A stretch of DNA of 64,000 nt from Granulicatella sp041433555 (GCF_041433555.1 NZ_JAPWBR010000009.1:7109-71108); one strand, 5' to 3'. Positions 16,728-25,960 are shown, counted from the stretch's first letter. Numbers and translations are program-made. Notes: a model not told the origin generated them from the letters alone.

Positions 16728-17363
16728 TTACATTTTAATCAATTGATGTTTGAACGCGTAAATCGTTGCTTGCGTTCTATCTTCTACTTCTAATTTCGAG
16801 AGAATATTTGAGACGTGCGTTTTCACTGTCTTTAATGTGATAAACAACTCGTCAGCGATTTCCTGATTCGATTTTCCTTGAGCGATTAAGAGTAACACTT
16901 CTAATTCACGTTGTGTTAAATCTTCATGCAAGAAATGTTGCTGCTTCATTTGGATACGGTTCACGAGTTTATCCGTTACTTGAGGTTCAAATACCCCATC
17001 CCCTTGATATGTATCTCGAATGGCTTTTGCTATTTGAGAAGCAGAAGCTGTTTTTAAGATATAGCTCTTTGCTCCGGCGTTAATAGCAGGAAAGACTTTC
17101 TCATCATCAATAAAGCTTGTTAGGATGATGATTTTTGCTTGCGGCCACTTTTCAAGAATTTCTTTTGTCGCTTCAATCCCATCCATCTCTGGCATCACAA
17201 GGTCCATTAGAATGATATCTGGTTTTAATTCGAGTGCTTTCTCAACACCTTCACGACCATTCTTAGCTTCATCAATCACTTCAATATCATCTTGCATCGA
17301 TAGATAAGAAGACACACCAAGTCGTACCATCTCATGATCGTCTACTAGTAATACATGTATCAT
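16728..17363 (-). CDS. liaR: Cell-envelope stress response regulator LiaR (VraR/LiaR family)
   Basis: This 211-residue NarL-family regulator has a receiver domain with phospho-acceptor Asp54 (DIILMDLVMPEMDG) and a LuxR-type HTH (LTQRELEVLLLIAQGKSNQEIA). It is the output of the LiaFSR system, which responds to lipid II-binding and membrane-active antibiotics. The start overlaps the end of liaS by one base. The order liaF-liaS-liaR is the conserved one. The downstream regulon is not visible in the window. Confidence 0.93.
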   Translation of the reverse strand: MIHVLLVDDHEMVRLGVSSYLSMQDDIEVIDEAKNGREGVEKALELKPDIILMDLVMPEMDGIEATKEILEKWPQAKIIILTSFIDDEKVFPAINAGAKSYILKTASASQIAKAIRDTYQGDGVFEPQVTDKLVNRIQMKQQHFLHEDLTQRELEVLLLIAQGKSNQEIADELFITLKTVKTHVSNILSKLEVEDRTQATIYAFKHQLIKM

Positions 17364-18424
17364 TATTCACCCTCCATGTTACGACTGAGCGGAATCTTAA
17401 TTTCAATTGTCGTCCCTTGATTTGGGAAGCTGACAATTTTCACTTGTCCACCGAGTCCTTGCACTCTTTCTTTCATATTATTAATTCCATAGCTTCCTGG
17501 AAGAATTTCCTCCGTATTAAATCCAACTCCATTATCTTCTATTTTAAAGAGAACATTGGAGTCTGTTTGACGTAAGTATACTTCTAATGTGGTTGCGTGC
17601 GAATGACGCAATGTATTCGATAGAAGTTCCTGTGCGATTCTAAAGAGATGATCCTCGACCCCTTCTGGTAGTTGGACGTCTTCGATATCCCAATGAATCT
17701 TCATCTGTACTTTCGTTTGCAATTCGACGAGTAATCCTTCAATACCTGCTTTCAATGATTTATTTTCCAGTGAAATCGGTCTTAAGTGTAGAAGCAATGC
17801 TCTCATCTCCGCTTGCGCTTGTGAGAGTACATGTTCAATCATCTTCAGTTGCTTTTGTTCTTTCTCATCGAACTTGTCTGCACGTTCATTTAACGCAGAA
17901 ATCATCATCATTGCTGCAAACAACTGTTGGCTTACAGAATCATGTAATTCACGAGCGATACGGCGTCTTTCTTGTTCAATGACCTGCTCTTTCGTTTCAG
18001 TCCCTAAGAACTGTGGTTTACTACCTAATTGTTGCAATTCGAGCGATAAGTTTTCTAAGCGTTCTGAAATAGCCGCTGTCTGTTCATAAAAGACATTTAA
18101 ATCTACAACAGTTGCTTCATTAATCCAGTTGGGTTGTTGTTCTTCTTTTACTAATGAATACTTTGCTCTTTGAATCATTAGTAATTGCTCACCCATTTTA
18201 CGTTCTGCTTGACGATTCAAAATCATCATTGCACCAGCTGTCATCAAACCAAGTAATAAGATTAATAACAAAAACAACGTCATCGTCCCAAGAATCTCTT
18301 GAATACTAAGCGTCTCTACTAATTCATAGCGAATCCATTTTCGGAATAGGAATAGGAAAATGGTACTAACAAAGCTATACACTGCTGAATAGAGCATCCA
18401 GCTTTTTAAGAGGCGTTGCTTCAT
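17363..18424 (-). CDS. liaS: Cell-envelope stress sensor histidine kinase LiaS
   Basis: This 353-residue membrane kinase has two transmembrane helices (about residues 12-28 and 47-69) enclosing a short extracytoplasmic loop, the intramembrane-sensing type. A HisKA_3 domain follows with His161 in RRRIARELHDSVSQQ, then a HATPase with DNGVGF and GYGINNM-type loops. It overlaps liaF by 4 bases (ATGA), indicating coupled translation. LiaF normally keeps LiaS inactive until envelope stress. Confidence 0.93.
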   Translation of the reverse strand: MKQRLLKSWMLYSAVYSFVSTIFLFLFRKWIRYELVETLSIQEILGTMTLFLLLILLLGLMTAGAMMILNRQAERKMGEQLLMIQRAKYSLVKEEQQPNWINEATVVDLNVFYEQTAAISERLENLSLELQQLGSKPQFLGTETKEQVIEQERRRIARELHDSVSQQLFAAMMMISALNERADKFDEKEQKQLKMIEHVLSQAQAEMRALLLHLRPISLENKSLKAGIEGLLVELQTKVQMKIHWDIEDVQLPEGVEDHLFRIAQELLSNTLRHSHATTLEVYLRQTDSNVLFKIEDNGVGFNTEEILPGSYGINNMKERVQGLGGQVKIVSFPNQGTTIEIKIPLSRNMEGE

Positions 18425-19155
18425 GCTTCAATCACCTCAACCTTCCCAGCGACGATGGTTGTATAAATCTTAACCCGTTTCGTACTGCGATTATAACCTG
18501 CACTATACAGTTGAATCGATTCATTACTTAGTGTATAGGTTTGATTCTCAAATTCAACTTGTCCACCAAAGCCATGATGATGAATCATCACCCCAACACC
18601 ATACGGAACAAGAATTCGAACACGACCAAATCCTTTTCGGATCACGATTACATTCTCTTTAGCAGGTAGAATGGTATTCCCTAAATCGATAATCGTATCT
18701 CCTGCAAATTGTCCTGCATTAATGTCATTCCATTCGTATGGCTCGTCTCCTATCACTTGAGAACCAAGCCAGTCATAACGATGTATTGAGCCAGGTTCAG
18801 GAGTGTCTTCACGCGAATCTACAAAAATATACTCTTGCTTCTGTCTCTTTGAAAATAAGCCCGAAATGGAAGAAATCGAGAAATCATTTTTATCAAATAG
18901 TACTATTAGCAATGCTCCAATCATTCCAAGCCAAATTCCAGAAGTCGAAAGTAATGGTAAGAGAATAAATAATGCTCCAAAGCACATTCCACTATTTCTT
19001 AAAAATTTAATGTGTTTAAAAATAACAAAACTAGATAGAGTAATCACGACACCAATTGAAAAGAAGATGAATAGGCCTATTCTAGATGTAATCTCTAAAG
19101 CAGATACAATAACCCCAATTAATAAAATAATTAGTACTAGTTTAATTTTCTTCAT
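18421..19155 (-). CDS. liaF: LiaF-type inhibitor of LiaRS
   Basis: This 244-residue membrane protein begins MKKIKLVLIILLIGV and has about four hydrophobic helices in the first 100 residues. A C-terminal LiaF/DUF2154 beta domain follows (GDTIIDLGNTILPAKENVIV, PYGVGVMIHHHGFGG). It negatively regulates LiaS. I chose the start at 19155, after GGAGGTGAG, rather than an upstream in-frame ATG that would overlap the promoter (TG-extended TATACT at 19180-19185). It is first in the liaFSR operon. Confidence 0.9.
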   Translation of the reverse strand: MKKIKLVLIILLIGVIVSALEITSRIGLFIFFSIGVVITLSSFVIFKHIKFLRNSGMCFGALFILLPLLSTSGIWLGMIGALLIVLFDKNDFSISSISGLFSKRQKQEYIFVDSREDTPEPGSIHRYDWLGSQVIGDEPYEWNDINAGQFAGDTIIDLGNTILPAKENVIVIRKGFGRVRILVPYGVGVMIHHHGFGGQVEFENQTYTLSNESIQLYSAGYNRSTKRVKIYTTIVAGKVEVIEA

Positions 19156-19179
19156 CTTCTCACCTCCATTACAGGTATT

Positions 19180-19185
19180 AGTATA
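19180..19185 (-). promoter_or_regulatory. liaFSR -10 element
   Basis: TGG-TATACT on the minus strand is a TG-extended -10 box 25 bases upstream of the liaF start. The -35 region is poor, as is common for promoters that need a response regulator. I could not confidently mark a LiaR site. Confidence 0.5.
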
Positions 19186-19253
19186 CCATCTTCTCACGTT
19201 CAATCCTATCATGAATTCAAAACTCGTCCATCAGACTTAAGGATGAAATCCAA

Positions 19254-19285
19254 CAAAAAAGAGCTAGGACATTTCCTAGCTCTTC
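19254..19285 (-). terminator. greA terminator
   Basis: AAGAGCTAGG/CCTAGCTCTT perfect stem followed by T residues on the minus strand. Confidence 0.85.
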
Positions 19286-19304
19286 TCTATTTCAAATGAA
19301 TCAA

Positions 19305-19784
19305 TTACGCAGATTGAATATCAATAATTCTGATCTTCATTTCTCCGCCTGGTGTTGGAATCACCACTTCTTCATTTAGTTTTTTACCAATAATTCCTTT
19401 GGCAATTGGAGAGTCATTTGAAATTTTACCTTCAACCGGGTTTGCTTCAGCACTACCCACGATTGTGTAAGTTTCTTCATCTCCATCTGGTAATTCGATA
19501 AACGTAATTTTTCTTCCTAGTGAAACAACATCTTTTTCTACATTGTTATCATCGATGATTTCCGCAAAACGAATCATTTTTTCTAACGTTGAAATACGTC
19601 CTTCCACGAAAGCTTGTTCATCTTTAGCTGATTCATATTCAGAGTTTTCAGATAAGTCACCGTAACTACGAGCAATTTTGATACGCTCTACGATTTCTTT
19701 ACGTTTAACGACTTTTAATTCTTCTAATTCTGCTTCAAGTTTTGCTTTCCCTTCAAGCGTCATTGGAAATACTTTTTCAGTCAT
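19305..19784 (-). CDS. greA: Transcription elongation factor GreA
   Basis: This 159-residue factor inserts a coiled coil into the RNA polymerase secondary channel and stimulates cleavage of backtracked RNA. The N-terminal coiled coil holds ARSYGDLSENSEYESAKDEQ, with the acidic tip residues. The C-terminal globular domain ends in SPIAKGIIGKKLNEEV and a basic tail. The start follows GGGGAG. It has its own promoter (19837-19865) and terminator. No anomaly is seen. Confidence 0.97.
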   Translation of the reverse strand: MTEKVFPMTLEGKAKLEAELEELKVVKRKEIVERIKIARSYGDLSENSEYESAKDEQAFVEGRISTLEKMIRFAEIIDDNNVEKDVVSLGRKITFIELPDGDEETYTIVGSAEANPVEGKISNDSPIAKGIIGKKLNEEVVIPTPGGEMKIRIIDIQSA

Positions 19785-19836
19785 ACGATTCTCCCCTATA
19801 TCGTTTTTTTAGATTATCTAAATCTACAATGCTAAA

Positions 19837-19865
19837 ACTTTAACATTTTATAACCGAGATTGCAA
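19837..19865 (-). promoter_or_regulatory. greA promoter
   Basis: TTGCAA at 19860-19865, 17-bp spacer, TAAAGT at 19837-19842 on the minus strand. A perfect 7-bp inverted repeat, TTTAGAT-T-ATCTAAA (19808-19822), lies in the leader; its role is unknown. Confidence 0.6.
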
Positions 19866-19907
19866 GTCTTAATTTGAAATTTAATTCGATTTTAAAATTT
19901 TATTCCA

Positions 19908-19941
19908 TAAAAATCCCCTAGGATAAGCTTTCCTAGGGGTT
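19908..19941 (-). terminator. mltG-udk terminator
   Basis: AATCCCCTAGGA/TCCTAGGGGTT hairpin with minus-strand T5, after the udk stop codon. Confidence 0.85.
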
Positions 19942-19947
19942 AACAAT

Positions 19948-20580
19948 TTAATTTAAATGAGATAAAATTGAAGCAATTTTCGTAGTCATTAAGTCAATCG
20001 CAACTGTATTTGAACCACCTTCTGGGATAATAATATCCGCAAATTTTTTCGTTGGTTCAATAAATTGGTGATGCATCGGTTTTACAACGGACATATATTG
20101 GTTGATGATGGAATCGAGCGTTCTACCACGTTCTACCATGTCGCGTTTAATACGGCGAATAATACGAATATCATCGTCTGTATCCACATACACCTTGATG
20201 TCCATTAAATCACGTAACCGTTCATCTTCAAGAATTAAAATCCCTTCAATTAAGATGACATCTTTTGGTTCTTGATGGATGGTTTTATCACTTCTTGTAT
20301 GATTTTCGTAATCATATACTGGTTCTTCAATCGATTCAAAATTGATTAATTTATTCATATGTTCAATTAATAAATCTGTATCGAATGCAAATGGATGGTC
20401 ATAGTTTGTTTTTAACCGTTCTTCAAACGGCATATGACTTTGATCTTTATAATAGTAATCTTGATCAATCTTACAAATCGTTAAATCTGGGAAGTTCGCC
20501 AAAATTTTACGACTCACACTTGTTTTCCCACTCCCAGAACCACCTGTAACTCCAATGACGATTGGCTTTTTCTTTTCCAT
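19948..20580 (-). CDS. udk: Uridine kinase
   Basis: This 210-residue kinase phosphorylates uridine and cytidine in pyrimidine salvage. The P-loop GVTGGSGSGKTS starts at residue 10. The substrate-binding block KIDQDYYYKD and the EGILILED segment are in place, as are the lid arginines in IRRIKRDMVERGRT. The start is 3 bases after the mltG stop, so the two are co-transcribed, an arrangement common in Lactobacillales. Confidence 0.96.
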   Translation of the reverse strand: MEKKKPIVIGVTGGSGSGKTSVSRKILANFPDLTICKIDQDYYYKDQSHMPFEERLKTNYDHPFAFDTDLLIEHMNKLINFESIEEPVYDYENHTRSDKTIHQEPKDVILIEGILILEDERLRDLMDIKVYVDTDDDIRIIRRIKRDMVERGRTLDSIINQYMSVVKPMHHQFIEPTKKFADIIIPEGGSNTVAIDLMTTKIASILSHLN

Positions 20581-20583
20581 GAC

Positions 20584-21729
20584 CTACTCCTTATTATCAA
20601 TATACTTAGCTTTTAACTCTAAATGTTCCTCATACGTCTTCGCATAATAGATTTCTTTTGTCTTAATATCTGCTAGGAAGTATAAGTAGTCTGTTTCAGC
20701 TGGTTCCATAGCTGCAACGATTGCATCTTCACTTGGACTGTTATAAGGTCCAGGCCCTACGCCATAGTTTTGATATAAGTTATATGGAGAATCTACTTCT
20801 AAATCTTCTAAAGAAAGAGCTTCTTTATGTTCGCCTAAAGCATATTGAACAGATACGTCTGTTTGAAGCTTCATATTCTCTTTAATACGGTTATGGAATA
20901 CACTAGAAATCTTTTTACGATCTTCTAATTTCGTTCCTTCTTTTTCAATTAAAGAAGCTAACGCCATAATTTCTTGTAAAGTATAGTCACTTGCTAAAAT
21001 CTTATCGTAGTATTTCGACATGACTTCATCTGTTTTAGCAACCATTTCAGTAATTAGCATTTGAAGTGTTTTTGAGTCATTCATATCGTATGTCGCTGGG
21101 AATAAGTATCCTTCAAGCACATATTTTACTTGGTAACCGTTATATGATTGAGTCAATAATTTCGGGAATTTTTGAACTAAATAACGTAAGAAGTCTTCGT
21201 CTTGAACTTTTGCCATGAAATCTTCGGCAGAGTATTTTGTAGATTTCTCAACTTCTTTCGCAATTTCTGTTAATTGTTCCCCTTCACGAATCAGAACTTT
21301 AGTCGCGTTTTGATCTTTATCTTTTCCTTGACCAGAAAGTTCCGCAATAATTTCGTCGAGCGTCATACTTTTAGAAACATGGTACAATCCTGATTTAAAT
21401 CCAGAAACGTTTTTGAATTTCAAATAGAAGTTAAAGAGTTTCGAATTACGGATAATTCCTTCTTTTTCAAGTGCTTTTGATACTTCTTTGACAGATGCGC
21501 CTTGTTCAATTTCAAATGAAACAAGTTCTGTTTGAGCTGTATCAACTGGTTGTGTTTCTCCTTTAATGTAATTCCAAGTAAAGAATCCCCCTACTAGGAC
21601 AATTACTAAAAGTGCAATCATAAAATATTTCATTATCTTTTTGATAATAGAAGTTTCCTTTTTACGAATATCGCGTTTCGTATCCGTATCAGAAATTAAG
21701 GAATGTTTTTTATGTTCTTCTTGAGACAT
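20584..21729 (-). CDS. mltG: Endolytic murein transglycosylase MltG
   Basis: This 381-residue YceG-family enzyme cuts nascent peptidoglycan strands and so influences glycan chain length. There is a cytosolic N-terminal tail, a transmembrane helix at about residues 33-53 (IMKYFMIALLVIVLVGGFF), a LysM-like region, and the lytic domain with the catalytic Glu in ALASLIEKEG, plus YNTY-like YNLYQNYGVGPGPYNSP. The start follows AGGGGGAAGAC. It is first in an operon with udk. In streptococci MltG belongs to the peripheral elongation machinery; RodZ and EzrA are encoded elsewhere in this window. Confidence 0.95.
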   Translation of the reverse strand: MSQEEHKKHSLISDTDTKRDIRKKETSIIKKIMKYFMIALLVIVLVGGFFTWNYIKGETQPVDTAQTELVSFEIEQGASVKEVSKALEKEGIIRNSKLFNFYLKFKNVSGFKSGLYHVSKSMTLDEIIAELSGQGKDKDQNATKVLIREGEQLTEIAKEVEKSTKYSAEDFMAKVQDEDFLRYLVQKFPKLLTQSYNGYQVKYVLEGYLFPATYDMNDSKTLQMLITEMVAKTDEVMSKYYDKILASDYTLQEIMALASLIEKEGTKLEDRKKISSVFHNRIKENMKLQTDVSVQYALGEHKEALSLEDLEVDSPYNLYQNYGVGPGPYNSPSEDAIVAAMEPAETDYLYFLADIKTKEIYYAKTYEEHLELKAKYIDNKE

Positions 21730-21776
21730 TGTCTTCCCCCTTAAATTGGCATCAAATGATACCCATAGTTGTAGTT

Positions 21777-21782
21777 ATTATA
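21777..21782 (-). promoter_or_regulatory. mltG -10 element
   Basis: A consensus TATAAT on the minus strand lies 48 bases upstream of the mltG start. The -35 (TTCATT, 21800-21805) is weak. Confidence 0.5.
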
Positions 21783-21835
21783 CCTCATTCTTATTGAAAA
21801 ATGAAGAAAGTCTATCATAAAGAGTGCTATTATAA

Positions 21836-21864
21836 CAAAAAAAGCTTGAGGTTTCCCCCAAGCT
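21836..21864 (-). terminator. ireB-ruvX-yrzB terminator
   Basis: AGCTTG and CAAGCT arms with a G/C-rich centre, followed by T7 on the minus strand. Confidence 0.8.
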
Positions 21865-21874
21865 ACATTGTTGA

Positions 21875-22198
21875 TTATAAATCTTCTTCAGCTAAGAATG
21901 TGTTTAATACTTCTTCAACCATATCCCATTCAGCTTCTGTTTCGATTGGGTTTAATTGGCCGTCAGTACCATCTTCGCCTTCAACATATGAGAATGCTTG
22001 TAATTCTACTTCTTCTCCTTCAGGAATTCCTGCTGGGTAGCATAATACATATGATTTGTTGAAATCATCTGATTCGAAAGTGAATAATACTTCGTGTAAA
22101 ATTTCATTTCCTTCTTCGTCGATGATTGTAATATGTTCGTGACCTTCGTGGCCTTCTAAGTGATCATGTTCATGATCGTGATCGTGATGTTCTGTCAT
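21875..22198 (-). CDS. DUF1292 (YrzB-like) protein with His-rich N terminus
   Basis: This 107-residue acidic protein has the DUF1292 core (ITIIDEEGNEILHEVLFTF and YVLCYPAG). The function of the family is unknown. The first 22 residues are dominated by His, Asp and Glu (HHDHDHEHDHLEGHEGHEH) and could bind Zn, Ni or Cu. The gene is third in the conserved ireB-ruvX-yrzB order, 20 bases after ruvX. The His-rich tail extends an otherwise ordinary family member. Confidence 0.9.
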   Translation of the reverse strand: MTEHHDHDHEHDHLEGHEGHEHITIIDEEGNEILHEVLFTFESDDFNKSYVLCYPAGIPEGEEVELQAFSYVEGEDGTDGQLNPIETEAEWDMVEEVLNTFLAEEDL

Positions 22199-22218
22199 TT
22201 TCTTTCCTCTTTCCTTTG

Positions 22219-22644
22219 TTATTGATTTCCATTTAAATCTAAATAGTTTTGCAAAATCATGACTGCAGCTAGCATATCAATGACTTGTTTGCGTTTCTTT
22301 CTTGAAACATTACCCTCTTCGACAAGCATGCGTTCAGCCTGCATCGTCGTCAGTCTTTCATCATGAAAGACGATTGGAATTTCGAGTCGTTTTTCTAGGC
22401 TTGCACCATAACGACGGGACGCTTCTACACGTGGTCCTTCCGTATTATTCATATTTTTTGGAAGACCGATGACGATTTTTTCAACACCATACTCTTCTAC
22501 TAACTCGACAACACGTTTGAACCCAAACTCTGAAGCATTCTCATTAATCGGAATCGTTTCAACCCCTTGAGCAGTCCATCCCATTAAATCACTAACGGCG
22601 ACGCCCACAGTTTTACTTCCGACATCTAATCCCATTAACCTCAT
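22219..22644 (-). CDS. ruvX: Putative pre-16S rRNA nuclease / Holliday junction resolvase-like YqgF (RuvX)
   Basis: This 141-residue RNase H-fold protein has the opening LMGLDVGSKTVGVAVSD with the first acidic residue, IVIGLPKNMNNTEG in the middle, and FHDERLTT near the C terminus. The family is implicated in 5' maturation of 16S rRNA and has also been annotated as a resolvase. I placed the start at the ATG that follows the ireB stop by one base (TAGTATG), since homologues begin right at the first strand; a start three codons earlier is possible. Confidence 0.93.
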   Translation of the reverse strand: MRLMGLDVGSKTVGVAVSDLMGWTAQGVETIPINENASEFGFKRVVELVEEYGVEKIVIGLPKNMNNTEGPRVEASRRYGASLEKRLEIPIVFHDERLTTMQAERMLVEEGNVSRKKRKQVIDMLAAVMILQNYLDLNGNQ

Positions 22645-22645
22645 A

Positions 22646-22912
22646 CTAGGCATCTCTTCCTGTTGAGCGGATATAATGTCTAATGAGTTCTTCCAAAATC
22701 TCATCTCTTTCGTGGCGACGAATTAGGTTACGTGCATCACGATGTCTTGGAATATAAGCTGGGTCTCCAGATAACAAATATCCTACGATTTGATTAATCG
22801 AACTATATCCCTTCTCATTCAACGCATCATAAACGATGGTTAATGTTTCTTGAACGGTTTTTTCGTCCTTTTCATTAAATTTAAATAGGACTGTTTCATC
22901 TATTGAACTCAT
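22646..22912 (-). CDS. ireB: IreB family regulatory phosphoprotein (DUF965)
   Basis: This 88-residue protein matches the IreB/UPF0297 family by DETVLFKF, VYDALNEKGYSSINQIVGYL and SGDPAYIPRH. In Enterococcus faecalis IreB is phosphorylated by the PASTA kinase IreK and negatively regulates cephalosporin resistance. Its stop codon abuts the ruvX start. It begins the conserved ireB-ruvX-yrzB operon downstream of alaS. The kinase and phosphatase are not in this window. Confidence 0.94.
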   Translation of the reverse strand: MSSIDETVLFKFNEKDEKTVQETLTIVYDALNEKGYSSINQIVGYLLSGDPAYIPRHRDARNLIRRHERDEILEELIRHYIRSTGRDA

Positions 22913-23023
22913 AGCGACACCTCATTTCAATATATATACTCATTTTACAAGATTTTGGGCGAAACTACAATCGATACTTACCGATTCTTAATATTTAGAA
23001 AGCCTTTCCTTTGCTTATAAAAC

Positions 23024-23066
23024 AAAAACCTTCCTTAAAACTCACTCAGGAGTCTAAGGGAGGTTT
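23024..23066 (-). terminator. alaS terminator
   Basis: AAACCTCCCTTA pairs with TAAGGAAGGTTT across a short loop, followed by a minus-strand T run. Confidence 0.78.
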
Positions 23067-23080
23067 CATCATTTCTATCA

Positions 23081-25723
23081 TTATTTAGCTAAATATTCTT
23101 TTAGCAATTCGAATGCTTGTGGAATACCTGCAGGGTTCTTACCACCTGCTTGCGCCATATCAGGACGGCCTCCGCCTCCACCTTGGATAGCTGGAGCAAT
23201 CGCCTTAATGATATCGCCTGCTTTTAATCCTTTTGCATTTGCGTCTTTCGATACGGCTACTAAAAGATTTGCTTTATCATGTGAAGCTGTACCTACTACA
23301 AAGATATCGCTGGCACCTTTTTGTCTCCATGTATCTGCTAATTGACGTAATTCATCCATCTCTTTGTTTTCAAGAGCTACAGTGATGAATGAAGTTCCGT
23401 TCACTTCTTCTACGTTATTGAAGACATCTGCGACTTCAGCTTTCATGATTTTCGCTTTTAGTTTTGCAATTTCGCCGTTTGCTTCTTTCAACTCTTGGCC
23501 TAAAGTTGCAACGCGTTCTACAACAGTATCCAATTGAACAGCTTTTACTTCGCCAGCTACTTGTTTTAATAAGTTTTCGTGATGGCTTAATAAGTCAAAT
23601 GCTTCTTTACTTGTAACAGCCTCGATACGACGAACGCCAGCACCGATACCTGATTCAGAAACAATCTTGAATAATCCGATGTCTTGAGTGTTTCCAACGT
23701 GGATACCACCGCAAAGTTCGATTGACCAGTCCCCAATGTTCACCATACGAACTAAGTTGCCGTATTTTTCACCAAAGAGGGCCATTGCTCCACGGCTCTT
23801 CGCATCTTCTAATGTCGTTTCAATCGTAAACACTTTTAAACCAGCCCAGATTTTCTCATTAACGATACGTTCCATTTCAGCTAATTCTTCAGCAGTAACT
23901 TGTCCGAAGTGACTGAAGTCGAAACGTAAACCAGTTGGTGTTACAAGAGAACCTGCTTGGTTTGCGTGAGTTCCTAGAACATCTTTTAATGCTTGGTGTA
24001 ATAAGTGAGTTGCTGTATGGTTTTTAATGATTTTCGCACGTTCAGATGCATCAACCACTAATGTGTAAGTTGCGTTTACTTGTAAGTCGCCTAACACTTC
24101 AACCGTGTGTAATGGTTGTCCGTTAGGAGCTTTCTTCACTTGTAAGACATTCGCTACAACTGTACCGCTGGCATCTTGGATTGTACCGTGGTCGGCTAAT
24201 TGTCCACCCATTTCAGCGTAGAAAGGTGTACGGTCGAATACTAATTGCGCATGCGCATCTTTATGTGCAGATTCAACTAATTCATCATCTACAACAATCG
24301 CTTTTAACACGCCTTCTTCAGTTGTTGAAGCATATCCAACGAATTCACTCTCTACAGTGATATCACGTAATACTGCAGATTGTACGTTCATTGATGTTTC
24401 TGTATTACGAGCAGCACGCGCACGGTCTTTTTGTGCTTGCATTTCTGCTTGGAAACCTTCTTCATCGACAGTGAAACCATTGTCACTTGCGTATTCTAAT
24501 GTTAATTCATATGGGAATCCATAAGTATCATATAGTTTGAACGCATTTTCGCCAGAAAGAGTTGTTTCGTTTGCTTCTTTCATATCCGCAAAAATAGTTT
24601 CTAAGATTGCTAAACCATCGTGAATTGTTTCTTGGAAACGATCCTCTTCGTTGGCAATCACTTTTTGAATGAATTCCATGTTTTCAGTTACTTCTGGATA
24701 GTAGCTGTGCATAATTTGAGCAACCGTTGGAACTAATTTAGTTAAGAATGATCCTTGAATTCCTAAACGTTGTCCGTGCATTACTGAACGACGGATTAAA
24801 CGACGGATGATATATCCACGACCTTCGTTTGAAGGAAGCGCGCCATCCCCAATTGCAAAGCTTACCGCACGAATGTGGTCAGCGATAACTTTGAATGATA
24901 CATCAGTTTCTTTAGATTCATTGTATTTCTTACCAGCGCTTAAGCTTTCTAATTGCTTAATAATTGGCATAAATAAGTCTGTTTCGAAGTTTGTTGGTGT
25001 ATCTTGGATAACAGAAACTACACGTTCAAGACCCATCCCCGTATCGACGTTCTTATGTGGTAATGGTGGATAAGTTCCGTCTGGCATATGGTTGAATTGA
25101 GAGAATACTAAGTTCCAAATTTCTAAGTAACGTTCGTTTTCTCCTCCAGGATAGTTTTCTGGATCATCTTCTGCTAAGTTATTATATTTTTCTCCACGGT
25201 CGTAGAAAATCTCAGTATCCGGACCACATGGACCAGCACCGATATCCCAGAAGTTATCTTCTACTGGAATGATATGATCTTCTGGAAGACCAACTTTATC
25301 CATCCATAATGTTTTTGTTTCTGGATCTTCTGGATAGTAAGTAACGTATAGACGATTTGGATCAAGTCCTAACCATTTTTCACTTGTTAGGAATTCCCAT
25401 GCCCATGGAATCACTTCTTCTTTGAAGTAGTCCCCGATTGAGAAGTTCCCCATCATTTCGAATAATGTATGGTGACGAGCTGTATGCCCTACGTTTTCGA
25501 TATCGTTTGTACGAATACTCTTTTGAGCATTTGTAATACGTGGAACTTCTGGTGTTTCCGTTCCATCGAAGTATTTCTTAAGTGTCGCAACCCCCGAGTT
25601 AATCCATAGTAATGTTGGATCGTTTACAGGAATTAAGCTCGCACTTGGTTGAACCTTATGTCCTTTTTCTTGGAAGAAATCAAGGTACATTTGACGAATT
25701 TCGCTACTTGATAATTTTTTCAT
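23081..25723 (-). CDS. alaS: Alanyl-tRNA synthetase
   Basis: This 880-residue class II synthetase charges tRNA-Ala and edits mischarged Ser and Gly. The N-terminal catalytic core shows motif 2 (ARHHTLFEMMGNFS) and motif 3 (GMGLERVVS). The editing domain has zinc-binding HTATHLLH and CGGIHV, and the C-terminal C-Ala domain ends in GGGGGRPDMAQAGG. The start at 25723 follows AGAAGGAG. An apparent 34-codon upstream extension runs through the T-box antiterminator and is not coding. Expression is controlled by the T-box at 25745-25955. Confidence 0.97.
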   Translation of the reverse strand: MKKLSSSEIRQMYLDFFQEKGHKVQPSASLIPVNDPTLLWINSGVATLKKYFDGTETPEVPRITNAQKSIRTNDIENVGHTARHHTLFEMMGNFSIGDYFKEEVIPWAWEFLTSEKWLGLDPNRLYVTYYPEDPETKTLWMDKVGLPEDHIIPVEDNFWDIGAGPCGPDTEIFYDRGEKYNNLAEDDPENYPGGENERYLEIWNLVFSQFNHMPDGTYPPLPHKNVDTGMGLERVVSVIQDTPTNFETDLFMPIIKQLESLSAGKKYNESKETDVSFKVIADHIRAVSFAIGDGALPSNEGRGYIIRRLIRRSVMHGQRLGIQGSFLTKLVPTVAQIMHSYYPEVTENMEFIQKVIANEEDRFQETIHDGLAILETIFADMKEANETTLSGENAFKLYDTYGFPYELTLEYASDNGFTVDEEGFQAEMQAQKDRARAARNTETSMNVQSAVLRDITVESEFVGYASTTEEGVLKAIVVDDELVESAHKDAHAQLVFDRTPFYAEMGGQLADHGTIQDASGTVVANVLQVKKAPNGQPLHTVEVLGDLQVNATYTLVVDASERAKIIKNHTATHLLHQALKDVLGTHANQAGSLVTPTGLRFDFSHFGQVTAEELAEMERIVNEKIWAGLKVFTIETTLEDAKSRGAMALFGEKYGNLVRMVNIGDWSIELCGGIHVGNTQDIGLFKIVSESGIGAGVRRIEAVTSKEAFDLLSHHENLLKQVAGEVKAVQLDTVVERVATLGQELKEANGEIAKLKAKIMKAEVADVFNNVEEVNGTSFITVALENKEMDELRQLADTWRQKGASDIFVVGTASHDKANLLVAVSKDANAKGLKAGDIIKAIAPAIQGGGGGRPDMAQAGGKNPAGIPQAFELLKEYLAK

Positions 25724-25739
25724 CTTCATTCTCCTTCTT

Positions 25740-25955
25740 TTTGTAAATAAAAAAACTGCCCCATTGCTGCAAGGGCGTCCTACCGCGGTACCACCTTGCT
25801 TACAATGAAACAGCTGTTCATTCATCTCTAATTCCGATAACGCTGGAAGGGCGTTTGTATTTCTACAAAGTTTTCAATCGGGAGCACGATTTTGATGGCT
25901 ATTTTCACCAGACAAGCCTCTCTAATATGTAAAATCTCAATCCGATTGCTTACCT
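25740..25955 (-). promoter_or_regulatory. Alanine T-box riboswitch upstream of alaS
   Basis: The minus-strand leader contains the T-box core AAGGTGGTACCGCGG and a terminator, GCCCTTGCAGCAATGGGGC with T7 (about 25745-25770), that competes with the antiterminator. Stem I closes with CAATCGG/CCGATTG, and its specifier position reads GCT (25883-25885), an alanine codon. Uncharged tRNA-Ala would pair here and allow read-through into alaS. Confidence 0.92.
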
Positions 25956-25960
25956 TTAGA

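Noticed and set aside
25724..25825. N-terminal extension of alaS by 34 codons
   Set aside because: The frame runs through the T-box antiterminator and terminator; the good ribosome-binding site and homologue starts support 25723.
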